Virus record (IMG/VR): IMGVR_UViG_2162886007_000009
Location: 1 to 23,284 of that record
Source of the DNA: a virus
Direction: 5' to 3' (one strand)
Length of the DNA: 23,284 bases
The notes under the pieces are model-generated. The model was not told where the DNA came from. It ran no database searches and saw only the letters and a list, made by a program, of their open reading frames with translations. How positions within the stretch are numbered: the stretch's first letter is position 1; every line of letters starts with the position of its first letter. Positions 6,494-13,266 of this stretch are shown here, piece by piece. A program made the translations under genes and the position numbers.

Positions 6494-7552
6494 ATGTTAG
6501 ACACGACCAGCACGACCACCGTACAAAGCCTGTTAGATCAAAGCATCGAGCAGGACAGCCATAAGGCCGACTATCAAGCCCCGGCCCGGCAATTCAGTTT
6601 TGATGACCAATCCAGATTGGTCCCCGCCGTTGAAAATAATCTTTTCGGCGAAAGTGTTTCCCCTTCCCCTCTACATCCTACGCCGTGGGCCTGGAGCCAG
6701 ATTTTTACTAAACTCGGCCCCACTGTTTTCGGCAAAGATAAAGTAAAGGGACTCCCCTCTGATTATCTGCTCGCATTGCGCCCGGAGCAGCGGGCCGGCC
6801 TTTTGAACGATCATCTACAAGGCACTTCGACAAACTGGCTTGTGCGTTCATTCGACGACAACGCCCGCGCGGTCCTATCGGATAAATTCACGAAGATCGA
6901 TAATTCTCACCTGTTGGATATTCTCAACAAGGTAGCCGAGGGAAGCAATCTCCCTTACAGTGTGACCCGTAATTCATCCGTGAACCCGGACAGCCTGAAT
7001 ATTCGAATCATCTGGAAAGATATTCAACTGCCCGGCGGCCGCGGTGGTTATGGCATCGGAACATATATCCGCAATGGTGAAACCGGGAACCGCAGAGGCG
7101 GAATCTTCCCCCTCATTCAGCGGCATTCCTGTCAGAATTCCATCATTGTCGATGATCGAACCAATGCCTATGAATTCCTACACCTGGGCAACGCCTCCAG
7201 CAAACTAACATTGATCAAGGCCGCGATCGTTGATATTCTACCTTTTGCCGCTCATCTGCTGGATCAATTCATCAAGGCCGACGCGGAGCAGATCCCGGAT
7301 TTTTCAGATGTGATTTCCGGACTGTGCAAGCAGTACGGCTGGGGTGAATCGGTCCAGACCCGAATCGCCGTCGGCACCGAAGGCCGGGACACTCGATTCG
7401 GTTTGATCAATGGCATCACTTGGGCCGCTCATGAGATTTCTAATCCGGACCTTGAATCAGACCTGGAGATCATCGGCGGATCTCTTTTACTTGCCCCGGA
7501 TAGTGTATTCCACAAAGCCGCCCAGCTCGCACAGCTTGAGCGCCGATCGTAA
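6494..7552 (+). CDS. DUF932-like phage/plasmid protein (352 aa)
   Basis: This protein matches the general pattern of DUF932 proteins, which occur widely on phages and plasmids and whose biochemical role is unknown to me. The key stretch is at residues 114-141, NWLVRSFDDNARAVLSDKF followed by the TKIDNSHLL segment. Family members carry a comparable V-R...RA-LSD-Y...DN segment. Downstream are a glycine-rich strand region (GGRGGYGIGTYIRNGE), then PLIQRHSCQNSI and helical segments. The length is normal for the family. The ATG lies six bases after AACAAGGAGAT. A long structured leader precedes it and another strong hairpin follows it, which would allow its expression to differ from its neighbours. 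It is the largest gene of this operon. An anti-defence or DNA-metabolism role is plausible from the company such proteins keep, but is inference. Confidence 0.7.
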   Translation: MLDTTSTTTVQSLLDQSIEQDSHKADYQAPARQFSFDDQSRLVPAVENNLFGESVSPSPLHPTPWAWSQIFTKLGPTVFGKDKVKGLPSDYLLALRPEQRAGLLNDHLQGTSTNWLVRSFDDNARAVLSDKFTKIDNSHLLDILNKVAEGSNLPYSVTRNSSVNPDSLNIRIIWKDIQLPGGRGGYGIGTYIRNGETGNRRGGIFPLIQRHSCQNSIIVDDRTNAYEFLHLGNASSKLTLIKAAIVDILPFAAHLLDQFIKADAEQIPDFSDVISGLCKQYGWGESVQTRIAVGTEGRDTRFGLINGITWAAHEISNPDLESDLEIIGGSLLLAPDSVFHKAAQLAQLERRS

Positions 7553-7560
7553 TCAATCAT

Positions 7561-7589
7561 TCCCCTCCCTGGACCATCCGGGGAGGGGA
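7561..7589 (+). promoter_or_regulatory. Strong hairpin between DUF932-like and DUF3560-like genes
   Basis: TCCCCTCCC (7561-7569) pairs with GGGAGGGGA (7581-7589). The stem continues inward through a U-G pair and GG/CC to a five-base loop (ACCAT), making about 12 pairs. No T-run follows, and a ribosome-binding site begins eight bases later. A processing or attenuation element is likelier than a terminator. Confidence 0.6.
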
Positions 7590-7614
7590 ACCAATAGACA
7601 AGGAGAAAAAAACC

Positions 7615-8424
7615 ATGTCCAGACTAACCCCCGAAGAATACGAAGAAAAACGATATAAGCGATATTTAAGATTGAAAGCCGCCAGCCTCCGGACCGAAAA
7701 GGAATCGACCGGCTTGATCGCTCAGGCCCATGATATGGCCAGCATTATTCCATTCGGTCAGCCGATCCTGATCGGTCATCACAGCGAAGCAAGGGACCGC
7801 AATTATAGAGGGCGCATCGAAAACAAATTCCGCAAAGGCTTTGCCCTTTACGAAAAGTCTCAGGACCTCGCCGATCGAGCGGAAGCGGCAAAAAATAATA
7901 CCGCCATATTCACAGATGACCCGGCCGCCGCGGACAAACTGGAGGAGCGCATAGCGCAACTGGAGCAGCGCCAGGACCTAATGAAAGCCGCGAATAAACT
8001 GGCCCGCAAACAGGACCGGGCCGGACTGGCAGCCCTTGGATTTTCTGAAACCCGGATCAATGATTTATTGACTCCGGATTATATCGGCCGCCTTGGATTT
8101 GCCAGCTTTGAAATCACAAACAACGGAGCCAACCTCCGCCGATTGAAAGAGCGCCTGCAGTTTATCAAGGCTCATGAGAATGACACCAATTCAGAGAAAA
8201 CCATTTGCGGCGTTCAGATCGTGGACAATGCGGAAGCCAACCGGCTCCAGCTTATCTTTTCCGCCCGCGTATCTAGGGAATGTTACGCAGAATTAAAAAA
8301 GAACGGTTTCCGGTATTCCCCCTCCGTCGGTGAATTCGCTTTCCAGGCTTATCGCGGCCGCTGGAATAGTGACAACGCCGAACGGATCATAAAAAAATAT
8401 TTTGGACCCACAGAACAGGAGTAA
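7615..8424 (+). CDS. DUF3560-like protein (269 aa)
   Basis: The segment at residues 41-70, MASIIPFGQPILIGHHSEAR with DRNYRGRIENKF, is the hallmark of DUF3560 proteins. These are found on plasmids, phages and mobile islands, and their biochemistry is unknown to me. After it come a helical Ala- and Lys-rich region (residues about 75-140, with a likely coiled coil DKLEERIAQLEQRQDLM) and an alpha/beta C-terminus (CGVQIVDN; LQLIFSARVSRECYAELKKNGFRYSP; YRGRWNSDNAERIIKKYF). The C-terminal part looks like a small domain that recurs alone in mobile-element proteins. The ATG is preceded by GACAAGGAGA. Its stop is five bases before the next start, so translation is likely coupled. Co-occurrence with the DUF932-like gene fits the mobile-element habit of these families. 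Confidence 0.75.
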   Translation: MSRLTPEEYEEKRYKRYLRLKAASLRTEKESTGLIAQAHDMASIIPFGQPILIGHHSEARDRNYRGRIENKFRKGFALYEKSQDLADRAEAAKNNTAIFTDDPAAADKLEERIAQLEQRQDLMKAANKLARKQDRAGLAALGFSETRINDLLTPDYIGRLGFASFEITNNGANLRRLKERLQFIKAHENDTNSEKTICGVQIVDNAEANRLQLIFSARVSRECYAELKKNGFRYSPSVGEFAFQAYRGRWNSDNAERIIKKYFGPTEQE

Positions 8425-8429
8425 ACCTT

Positions 8430-8663
8430 ATGCCTAAATTCATCGATATACAAATTTCAGACGCCCTTAATTGTGAGGTCAGCGATCTTGATTTCACAGA
8501 TTTCACAGACGGGACTCTCTCCCCCTCTCAATACTCCTGTACTGTGGAAGTGAAGGGAGTCGCCGTCGATTGTTATTTCATCGACGGGACAATCTCCCGC
8601 ATCCTGGACGCTACCACCGGCGAGCAGGTATTCATCAGGGAAGGGGAGCAGAATGAAAGATAA
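8430..8663 (+). CDS. Unknown small acidic protein (77 aa)
   Basis: I do not recognise this protein. AGGAG lies nine bases before the ATG, and the gene follows the DUF3560-like gene with a five-base gap. The product is acidic, with a repeated DFTDFTDG segment near residues 21-28. The remainder is strand-rich (YSCTVEVKGVAVDCYFIDGTIS). It overlaps the start of the next gene by 11 bases. A small acidic protein could be a DNA mimic, an inference from charge alone. Confidence 0.6.
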   Translation: MPKFIDIQISDALNCEVSDLDFTDFTDGTLSPSQYSCTVEVKGVAVDCYFIDGTISRILDATTGEQVFIREGEQNER

Positions 8664-8847
8664 ACCCGAATCCGTGAAAGGCAGGCAGGCAAAGCGCCGG
8701 GCGGATCTCAACAGAATCGCCCGCGCGGCCGGTTATTCATCCTGGACCGTTTACGAAACCGCCGTCATTCATTCTCTAATCAGATTATCAGGATATAATA
8801 AAAGGAATAAGAACGGAGTCAGACATGGCAAAAGACAAACCAACTAA
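8653..8847 (+). CDS. Unknown small basic protein, possible helix-turn-helix-like (64 aa)
   Basis: I do not recognise this protein. The start overlaps the previous gene by 11 bases and has GGGGAG about six bases upstream. The sequence is basic: KGRQAKRRADLNRIARAAGY is followed by SSWTVYETAVIHSLIRLSGY. It would form two helices separated by a turn, a shape found in small DNA-binding proteins and in some plasmid-encoded peptides. The C-terminal NKRNKNGVRHGKRQTN tail overlaps the next gene. Because it is so short, its reality rests on the ribosome-binding site and tight packing. Confidence 0.5.
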   Translation: MKDKPESVKGRQAKRRADLNRIARAAGYSSWTVYETAVIHSLIRLSGYNKRNKNGVRHGKRQTN

Positions 8848-9025
8848 GCCAACCCGAATCCAATTCCCCCAGGGAGTGGAGTCCCCGCAGATCCTGCAGA
8901 CCATCAAGCAATTACGCGATGAATGGGCCGCACGTAATCCAGAGATAGCGCATAAACTCTACCCGGACCTATACCCGGCTCCGCCTCCAGATGGTAACCC
9001 GGATGAAACAAAGCCGGCAGAATAA
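8825..9025 (+). CDS. Unknown small proline-rich protein (66 aa), last gene of the early operon
   Basis: I do not recognise this protein. GGAG lies six bases before the ATG, and the start overlaps the previous gene by 23 bases. The middle forms a helix, ESPQILQTIKQLRDEWAARN, and the C-terminus is proline-rich (YPDLYPAPPPDG) and probably disordered. The stop codon lies five bases before the bidirectional terminator, so this is the last gene of the operon. There is no clue to function. Confidence 0.55.
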   Translation: MAKDKPTKPTRIQFPQGVESPQILQTIKQLRDEWAARNPEIAHKLYPDLYPAPPPDGNPDETKPAE

Positions 9026-9030
9026 AAAAA

Positions 9031-9050
9031 GCCCTCCGATCTCGGAGGGC
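9031..9050. terminator. Bidirectional rho-independent terminator
   Basis: GCCCTCCGA and TCGGAGGGC form a perfect nine-pair inverted repeat with a minimal centre. It is flanked by seven A bases on the left and TTTTACTTT on the right, so each strand gets a U-run. It separates the plus-strand operon (stop at 9025) from the portal gene arriving from the right (stop at 9053). Confidence 0.9.
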
Positions 9051-9052
9051 TT

Positions 9053-11068
9053 TTACTTTGGATTCGCGGCATACCATTCTCGTTGATCGGCTGGAATATC
9101 CAGCCCCGGATTTTCGGATAGATAGTCAGACAAGAAAACAGTGTTGAAGGTATTCATATCAAAGATCGCTTTCTGCTTTGTGGCGGCCGCGACTTTTATG
9201 GTTTCGTCCAGGCTGTCGAAATTCCCGGACGCGTCCAAATAGAATTTACCATCCTCTTCATTCAACCATCCCCCGACATACATATTTGAACCCTTTAGCA
9301 AATCGGCTTTTGAGGTCAGGAATGAATCAATCTGCTGGAGCGCCTCATCATCAGACAGATCCGGCGAAAAGATTGGACCATCTTCGATGGAGGTCATATA
9401 TCCGCCCTTTGGCGAATCCTTCGACGCCGGCCGATAAGAAAACCCGCCTGGACTATCCCGGAGCAGTTCCAGGATCTTCCGCGATCCCGTATCCTTAGCC
9501 GGTCCGCCTCCGCCTGATTCGCGCGGCAGGCTCCCACCAACTTTCCCGGGCCGGCCTGCATGGTCCTCAAAATCATTATGGACCGCCAGCCCATGGCCAT
9601 TCGCTCCGTTCCCATTCCCGCCGGCCTTGAGAAGATCCGGGAGAGAGGTCATTGTCGGAAGTTTCCCCGGAACCATCCCCGGCGGTTTGATCAATGGATT
9701 CGCCGGCTGGATCACAACCATCGGCGGCATTCCCAATTCGCCGCGCCATTCATCGATAGATATGGCCTCATCCGGTACGCCGTTCGTTATTGTGTTCGCT
9801 CCCTGTGCAACGACCAGCGCATAATTGGCGCGCTCGATTTCATTCATGGTATAGACCGGCGGCCATTCGACATTAAATTTTCCGCTTGCGGGTGGTGGGA
9901 TAACTTTATGCTGAATACACCACTGGACAAACGGCCGTAATACTTCCGGCTCTGCAAAATTATTTTGCCGGCTCTTGATCGTTCCATTCCATTCCTGTTG
10001 GTCCTGGCTGGAGGCCAATTCCCCGCGCTCGGCACCGAATAGAATCCGCTGAGGGATTCCAACAGATCCGGACAAATCCGTTTTGAGTGTGTCGTATATA
10101 TCCCGGATGCGGACTTCCTCGACTCCGAGATCATGCACGTCCGCCCCATCGATCACGGCGTACCGCTGGATCTGATTCATGAGTTTGGTCATTTGCTCAT
10201 CCAAATTTTTCATGACCGGCGAATCAGATTCCGGCGTGGTGTATCCCTCGCGCGGCAATAAGAGAATGCCCTTATACACTGCCAGCCATGCAGCCTCCGC
10301 GCCTCCGCCGGTGACCTTTTCCAAATCGAATAAACGATTAATAATGGTCTGCAGTCGCGGCCGTCCATAGATCCGAGAGCCGAGTCGGTTTTCGGATACA
10401 TGCACAACCCTGGAATAATGGACCGATGACCCTCCGGTAAATTGGACGCCTTGATCGACGGAATTGAATGAGACGGTATACTCTGCCGGCATCCCAAATT
10501 TTTCGTTCCGTTCATCCTGGATGAATTGGGTTATGCTCGCTTGATTTTCATCATAGGCCGCCAGATAAAATAAACCATTCTCCCCGGCCGGCTCTGCATA
10601 ACTTTCTCCAGGAGCGCCCAAAAAGATTATGGAATACTTTCCAATGCCACACATGATATCTGCCTGGCGGAAGATTTGATAAACCCCCAGGCGATTGACA
10701 AGTTTATCCCATTGGACCAGGAAGGGAGTCGCCTGCTCCCCGATATCATCCGAGCGCCCATTGCCATCGATCAAAACCGGAGCCTTGCCCCAGGTGGAGT
10801 CGGCGAACTTATCAATGATACGCGCGGCCAGCCCATGCCGATCATATAGATTCCGGTAGTCGTGATAATCTGGACTGAATGGATAACCAAAGGTTTTATA
10901 TAGATCCCGCTTTCCCCCAAATTGAGTCCCCAGCCGGCCATGCAACATGGCCCGCGACATCTCCTGAGCATTGCGGAACGTACTGAGAACGAATTGAGCC
11001 TGGTCGAATTCTTTCGATCGGGCTTTCTTGTTGTTGGTCCTTACGCTTGGTTTTCGTTTGGCAGGCAT
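9053..11068 (-). CDS. Portal protein, DUF1073-type, with added C-terminal domain (671 aa)
   Basis: The portal forms the ring through which DNA enters and leaves the head. The body resembles DUF1073 portals, with LYDRHGLAARIIDKFADSTW near residues 74-93, SRVVHVSENRLGSRIYGRPR near 219-238, and FGAERGELASSQDQQEWNG near 344-362. Residues 498-520 are the linker NDFEDHAGRPGKVGGSLPRE, shared with the zincin protein. Residues 539-644 add a separate domain with GGFSYRP, GGYMTSIEDG, MYVGGWLNEEDGKFYLDASG and KQKAIFDMNTF. I recall this pattern in head-associated proteins of other phages. The ATG at 11068 gives MPAKRKPSVRT. The frame runs on to a TTG at 11131 and an ATG at 11089, but those codons lie in the conserved leader and hairpin, so they are less likely. 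No strong Shine-Dalgarno site is seen for any of them. The stop adjoins the terminator. Confidence 0.8.
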   Translation of the reverse strand: MPAKRKPSVRTNNKKARSKEFDQAQFVLSTFRNAQEMSRAMLHGRLGTQFGGKRDLYKTFGYPFSPDYHDYRNLYDRHGLAARIIDKFADSTWGKAPVLIDGNGRSDDIGEQATPFLVQWDKLVNRLGVYQIFRQADIMCGIGKYSIIFLGAPGESYAEPAGENGLFYLAAYDENQASITQFIQDERNEKFGMPAEYTVSFNSVDQGVQFTGGSSVHYSRVVHVSENRLGSRIYGRPRLQTIINRLFDLEKVTGGGAEAAWLAVYKGILLLPREGYTTPESDSPVMKNLDEQMTKLMNQIQRYAVIDGADVHDLGVEEVRIRDIYDTLKTDLSGSVGIPQRILFGAERGELASSQDQQEWNGTIKSRQNNFAEPEVLRPFVQWCIQHKVIPPPASGKFNVEWPPVYTMNEIERANYALVVAQGANTITNGVPDEAISIDEWRGELGMPPMVVIQPANPLIKPPGMVPGKLPTMTSLPDLLKAGGNGNGANGHGLAVHNDFEDHAGRPGKVGGSLPRESGGGGPAKDTGSRKILELLRDSPGGFSYRPASKDSPKGGYMTSIEDGPIFSPDLSDDEALQQIDSFLTSKADLLKGSNMYVGGWLNEEDGKFYLDASGNFDSLDETIKVAAATKQKAIFDMNTFNTVFLSDYLSENPGLDIPADQREWYAANPK
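9509..9577 (-). repeat. Shared linker-coding segment, copy in the portal gene
   Basis: Encodes 23 residues of the portal (key residues DHAGRPG and VGGSLPRESGG) that match the zincin protein segment encoded by 4697-4765 at 21 positions. In both proteins it is the border between an N-terminal part and a different C-terminal domain. Confidence 0.85.
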
Positions 11069-11079
11069 ATAATAAAAAT

Positions 11080-11110
11080 CCGCATCCATCCCACAGGGGA
11101 ACGAATGCGG
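11080..11110 (-). promoter_or_regulatory. Leader RNA hairpin upstream of the portal gene
   Basis: On the minus strand CCGCATTCGTTCC (11098-11110) pairs with GGGATGGATGCGG (11080-11092) over 13 bases with three G-U wobbles and the five-base loop CCTGT. It ends 11 bases before the portal ATG, followed by ATTTTTATTAT. The 5' arm is identical to that of copy A, while the 3' arm differs and still pairs. Confidence 0.7.
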
Positions 11111-11150
11111 CCAGTCTTTTGAAACAGACAAGGAACGCGGGATTAATTTG
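11099..11150 (-). repeat. Conserved late leader, copy B
   Basis: Carries an 18-base block identical to 3278-3295 and a 28-base block with one difference from 3304-3331. It lies between the TATAAT box and the portal start. See copy A for the partner. Confidence 0.85.
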
Positions 11151-11158
11151 TGACTGGA

Positions 11159-11167
11159 ATTATAACA
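11159..11167 (-). promoter_or_regulatory. Extended -10 promoter for the portal transcript (TGTTATAAT)
   Basis: The minus strand reads TGTTATAAT, one base after the large terminase stop codon. No recognisable -35 hexamer is present at 17 bases. Its distance to the conserved leader is identical to that of the protease promoter at 3340-3348. Confidence 0.65.
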
Positions 11168-12712
11168 CTACTTGACCGGCCACGCCCCCATTTGTTTTAG
11201 GCCCCCGGTCAGATCCTTGTGGGTCCAGAACCATGAATCGGCGACATCAAGCGGAGCCTTTGGGAATCTGCGGAGCGCCGATTCAATTACTGCATGGGTC
11301 CCGATCATATGCCGAACCATTCCATTCTCATATGATGGAAGCAGTTTACTATTTCGCTCGACCTTGGACCCGTACGCGTGCCCGGTCGTTTCATCGGTCC
11401 CGCCGGCTTTGGCATAATTGAATCGCGGCCATGAGATGGATTTGTATTCCGCCTCTGTCAATTCTTTTTTTAATTTCTCCTTGACCTCATCCAGTGCCCG
11501 GAGATAGACACTCCGCCAGGTATCCCCGCCCTGGTCCGTTTCGACTCCCACGGTCAGGGATTTTATTTCAATGGCTTTTCTTATGGCCCGTTCGAGCGCG
11601 TCCTCCGGTGTGGTGATATCCTCCCATCCATAAATATAATCGACGACTTTGAGTTTTGTTATTCCGCCGGCCGTGATCCCCATCGAATCGGATTCATCGG
11701 TTGAAGATACCGCCGGATCGACCCATACAGCCGTACGCACATAATCCGGCTTGTCCTCAAATCTAAAGTGCTGGAAATCTATCTCATCCCAGATCCCGCC
11801 GGTCTTGTCGACTCGGTGTTGTGCCTCATTCATGAATGCCGTGAACCCCCAGCGAGTCATTTGTGCCTGGCACGTTTCGAGGTCTTGCCCTTCCCAGGTC
11901 GGCCGGCCGCCGGTGATGGTATACGCTCCGTTGATCTGCTCGTATTCCAAATTCTCCACAGCTGGGAAGGGACCGGAGACTATTTTATCCGCCAGCATCT
12001 CCGCGCGGCCATCCAACAACCGGGAGGCGATTGAGTCAGCAGTAATCAGATTTTGAATGAATAGAATCGCGCAATCATTGGAGCCAGCCGGCAGGATCGT
12101 ATTGGATAAGGTTTCCAATTTCTTTTTGGTTGTGGCGAAGCTATCAAATTTTTCGTCAACGTCATCGATGATCATCAAGTCGGGCCGGTGTTCGTCCATC
12201 TTTCCGCCCCGCGCGCCGGTGTCCAATCCCAGCGCGTCGATCGTAAATCCGGAAGCGGTCCGCAAACGTGACCGCCGCCAGCCCTTTGAATTTCCATATT
12301 TATTGACAGCCCGATCCGATATCTCCGGATAGTATTTATTCGTCTCACTGGACTCCAGCATGGTCGAAATAGAGTCGACGTGTTGATCGGCTTTGTCCTG
12401 GATTGAACAGATATACCAAGCGTAATGGCGGACATTATGAGCCGCCAGTTTGATGACTGCTCCCTCTGCGCTCATTGACTTAGCGCCTCCCCTGGACCAG
12501 AACGCACAGAACGGCCGCGGAGCAATCCCCGGCCGGATACCATCGATCCATTTCCAAAAGTCCGCATGACGCGGCGCAAATGGTTTATTGAAATGATTCG
12601 GGAATAACGTGGTCAGCCATTCATCCCAGCGGGCCGGAGCCGTGAGAGTAATCCCCGCGCGCTTGCGCCGCCGGATTTCTAATTCCGCCTGGATGGTCAG
12701 ATCGAGATTCAT
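11168..12712 (-). CDS. terL: Terminase large subunit (514 aa)
   Basis: The large terminase pumps DNA into the prohead and cuts the concatemer. The N-terminal ATPase half shows FWSRGGAKS at 71-79, a Walker A-like loop of the terminase variety, and PDLMIIDDVDE at 177-187 as Walker B with adjacent acidic residues. The C-terminal RNase H-like nuclease half shows AVWVDPA (Asp332), VGVETDQGGDTW (Glu391, Asp393) and PLDVADSWFW (Asp489, Asp492), the spaced acidic residues expected for metal binding. The length is normal. The start overlaps the small terminase stop by four bases (ATGA), and since the ribosome-binding site is weak, coupling is likely. The late promoter for the portal begins directly after its stop. 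All key motifs are present and there is no sign of an intein or frameshift. Confidence 0.93.
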   Translation of the reverse strand: MNLDLTIQAELEIRRRKRAGITLTAPARWDEWLTTLFPNHFNKPFAPRHADFWKWIDGIRPGIAPRPFCAFWSRGGAKSMSAEGAVIKLAAHNVRHYAWYICSIQDKADQHVDSISTMLESSETNKYYPEISDRAVNKYGNSKGWRRSRLRTASGFTIDALGLDTGARGGKMDEHRPDLMIIDDVDEKFDSFATTKKKLETLSNTILPAGSNDCAILFIQNLITADSIASRLLDGRAEMLADKIVSGPFPAVENLEYEQINGAYTITGGRPTWEGQDLETCQAQMTRWGFTAFMNEAQHRVDKTGGIWDEIDFQHFRFEDKPDYVRTAVWVDPAVSSTDESDSMGITAGGITKLKVVDYIYGWEDITTPEDALERAIRKAIEIKSLTVGVETDQGGDTWRSVYLRALDEVKEKLKKELTEAEYKSISWPRFNYAKAGGTDETTGHAYGSKVERNSKLLPSYENGMVRHMIGTHAVIESALRRFPKAPLDVADSWFWTHKDLTGGLKQMGAWPVK

Positions 12713-13146
12713 TTCTTTTTCGTCTTGGCCTGCATGACCTCCCGGATCACCTCAGCCAGAATTGACTCACCTGATTCACCGGCCCGCAGTCTCTGCAGTT
12801 GACCATCTGTAAACAGTTCTATATTCTCCTGGATGAATCTGCTCACGTCGAATGTATTGACATTGATTTCATCCGGGACCTTTCCGAATCCAATCTCCAG
12901 TGCTTTATTCTGCTTGAACCCGTCTTGAGAGAGTATCCAGGTCCGGAGCATAAATTCCGCCTGTGTCTGCTTGACTGTTTGTTCCCCCACATCGACGGAT
13001 ATTTCCTCCTCAAATAGCCTCAAGACCATGGCCCGCAGTTCATCGAATTTCCGCGGCGGGCCGTCCAGGTGTCGCCGTGGATCAAATCCCGGTTGAAATG
13101 GTTTCCCCTTTCCCCTTGGTTTTCCCTTCGGTTTTTTCGCTACCAT
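12709..13146 (-). CDS. Probable terminase small subunit (145 aa)
   Basis: The position directly before and overlapping the large terminase, the size, and the sequence make this the DNA-recognising small terminase. It begins with a basic tail, KKPKGKPRGKGKPFQPGFD and PRRH, a pattern common at the front of small terminases and of DUF5681-like proteins. Helices follow (KFDELRAMVLRLFEEEI; VKQTQAEFMLRTWIL), then a long acidic helix near the C-terminus (LQRLRAGESGESILAEVIREVMQAK). I chose the ATG at 13146, with AAAGGG about seven bases upstream, over the more distant in-frame codon at 13218, which would lie inside the divergent early promoter. It is transcribed away from the RadC gene. No promoter with a clear -35 was found for it. 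Confidence 0.7.
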   Translation of the reverse strand: MVAKKPKGKPRGKGKPFQPGFDPRRHLDGPPRKFDELRAMVLRLFEEEISVDVGEQTVKQTQAEFMLRTWILSQDGFKQNKALEIGFGKVPDEINVNTFDVSRFIQENIELFTDGQLQRLRAGESGESILAEVIREVMQAKTKKK

Positions 13147-13163
13147 AATATACCCTTTGAATA

Positions 13164-13190
13164 TGGCAGATTTTCGCAGACCATCTGCCA
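13164..13190. promoter_or_regulatory. Inverted repeat in the divergent region (TGGCAGA / TCTGCCA)
   Basis: A perfect seven-base inverted repeat, TGGCAGA (13164-13170) and TCTGCCA (13184-13190), with 13 bases between. It lies between the small terminase start and the early promoter. The spacing puts both halves on about the same face of the helix, as in operators. It has no counterpart at the other early promoter. Confidence 0.4.
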
Positions 13191-13217
13191 AAATTGGACG
13201 GTTAGCAACCCTTGACA
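13190..13217 (+). repeat. Early promoter upstream repeat, copy 2
   Basis: AAAATTGG, three variable bases, then GTTAGCAACCCTTGACA, matching 5035-5062. The first base is shared with the adjacent inverted repeat. Confidence 0.85.
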
Positions 13218-13240
13218 CCTTAGAAAGTGTATGATATATT
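13212..13240 (+). promoter_or_regulatory. Early promoter 2 (TTGACA, 17 bases, TATATT)
   Basis: TTGACA at 13212-13217 and TATATT at 13235-13240 are 17 bases apart. It drives the RadC-ParB operon. An in-frame ATG at 13231 overlaps the -10 region and is therefore not the translation start. Confidence 0.85.
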
Positions 13241-13266
13241 CAAAGGTAACAAGGAGATACCAACCA

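Noticed and set aside
11080-11110. Portal leader hairpin as an intrinsic terminator
   Set aside because: The stem has G-U pairs, it is followed by only five T bases, and it sits directly before the portal start. The equivalent hairpin at 3261-3290 lacks a T-run.
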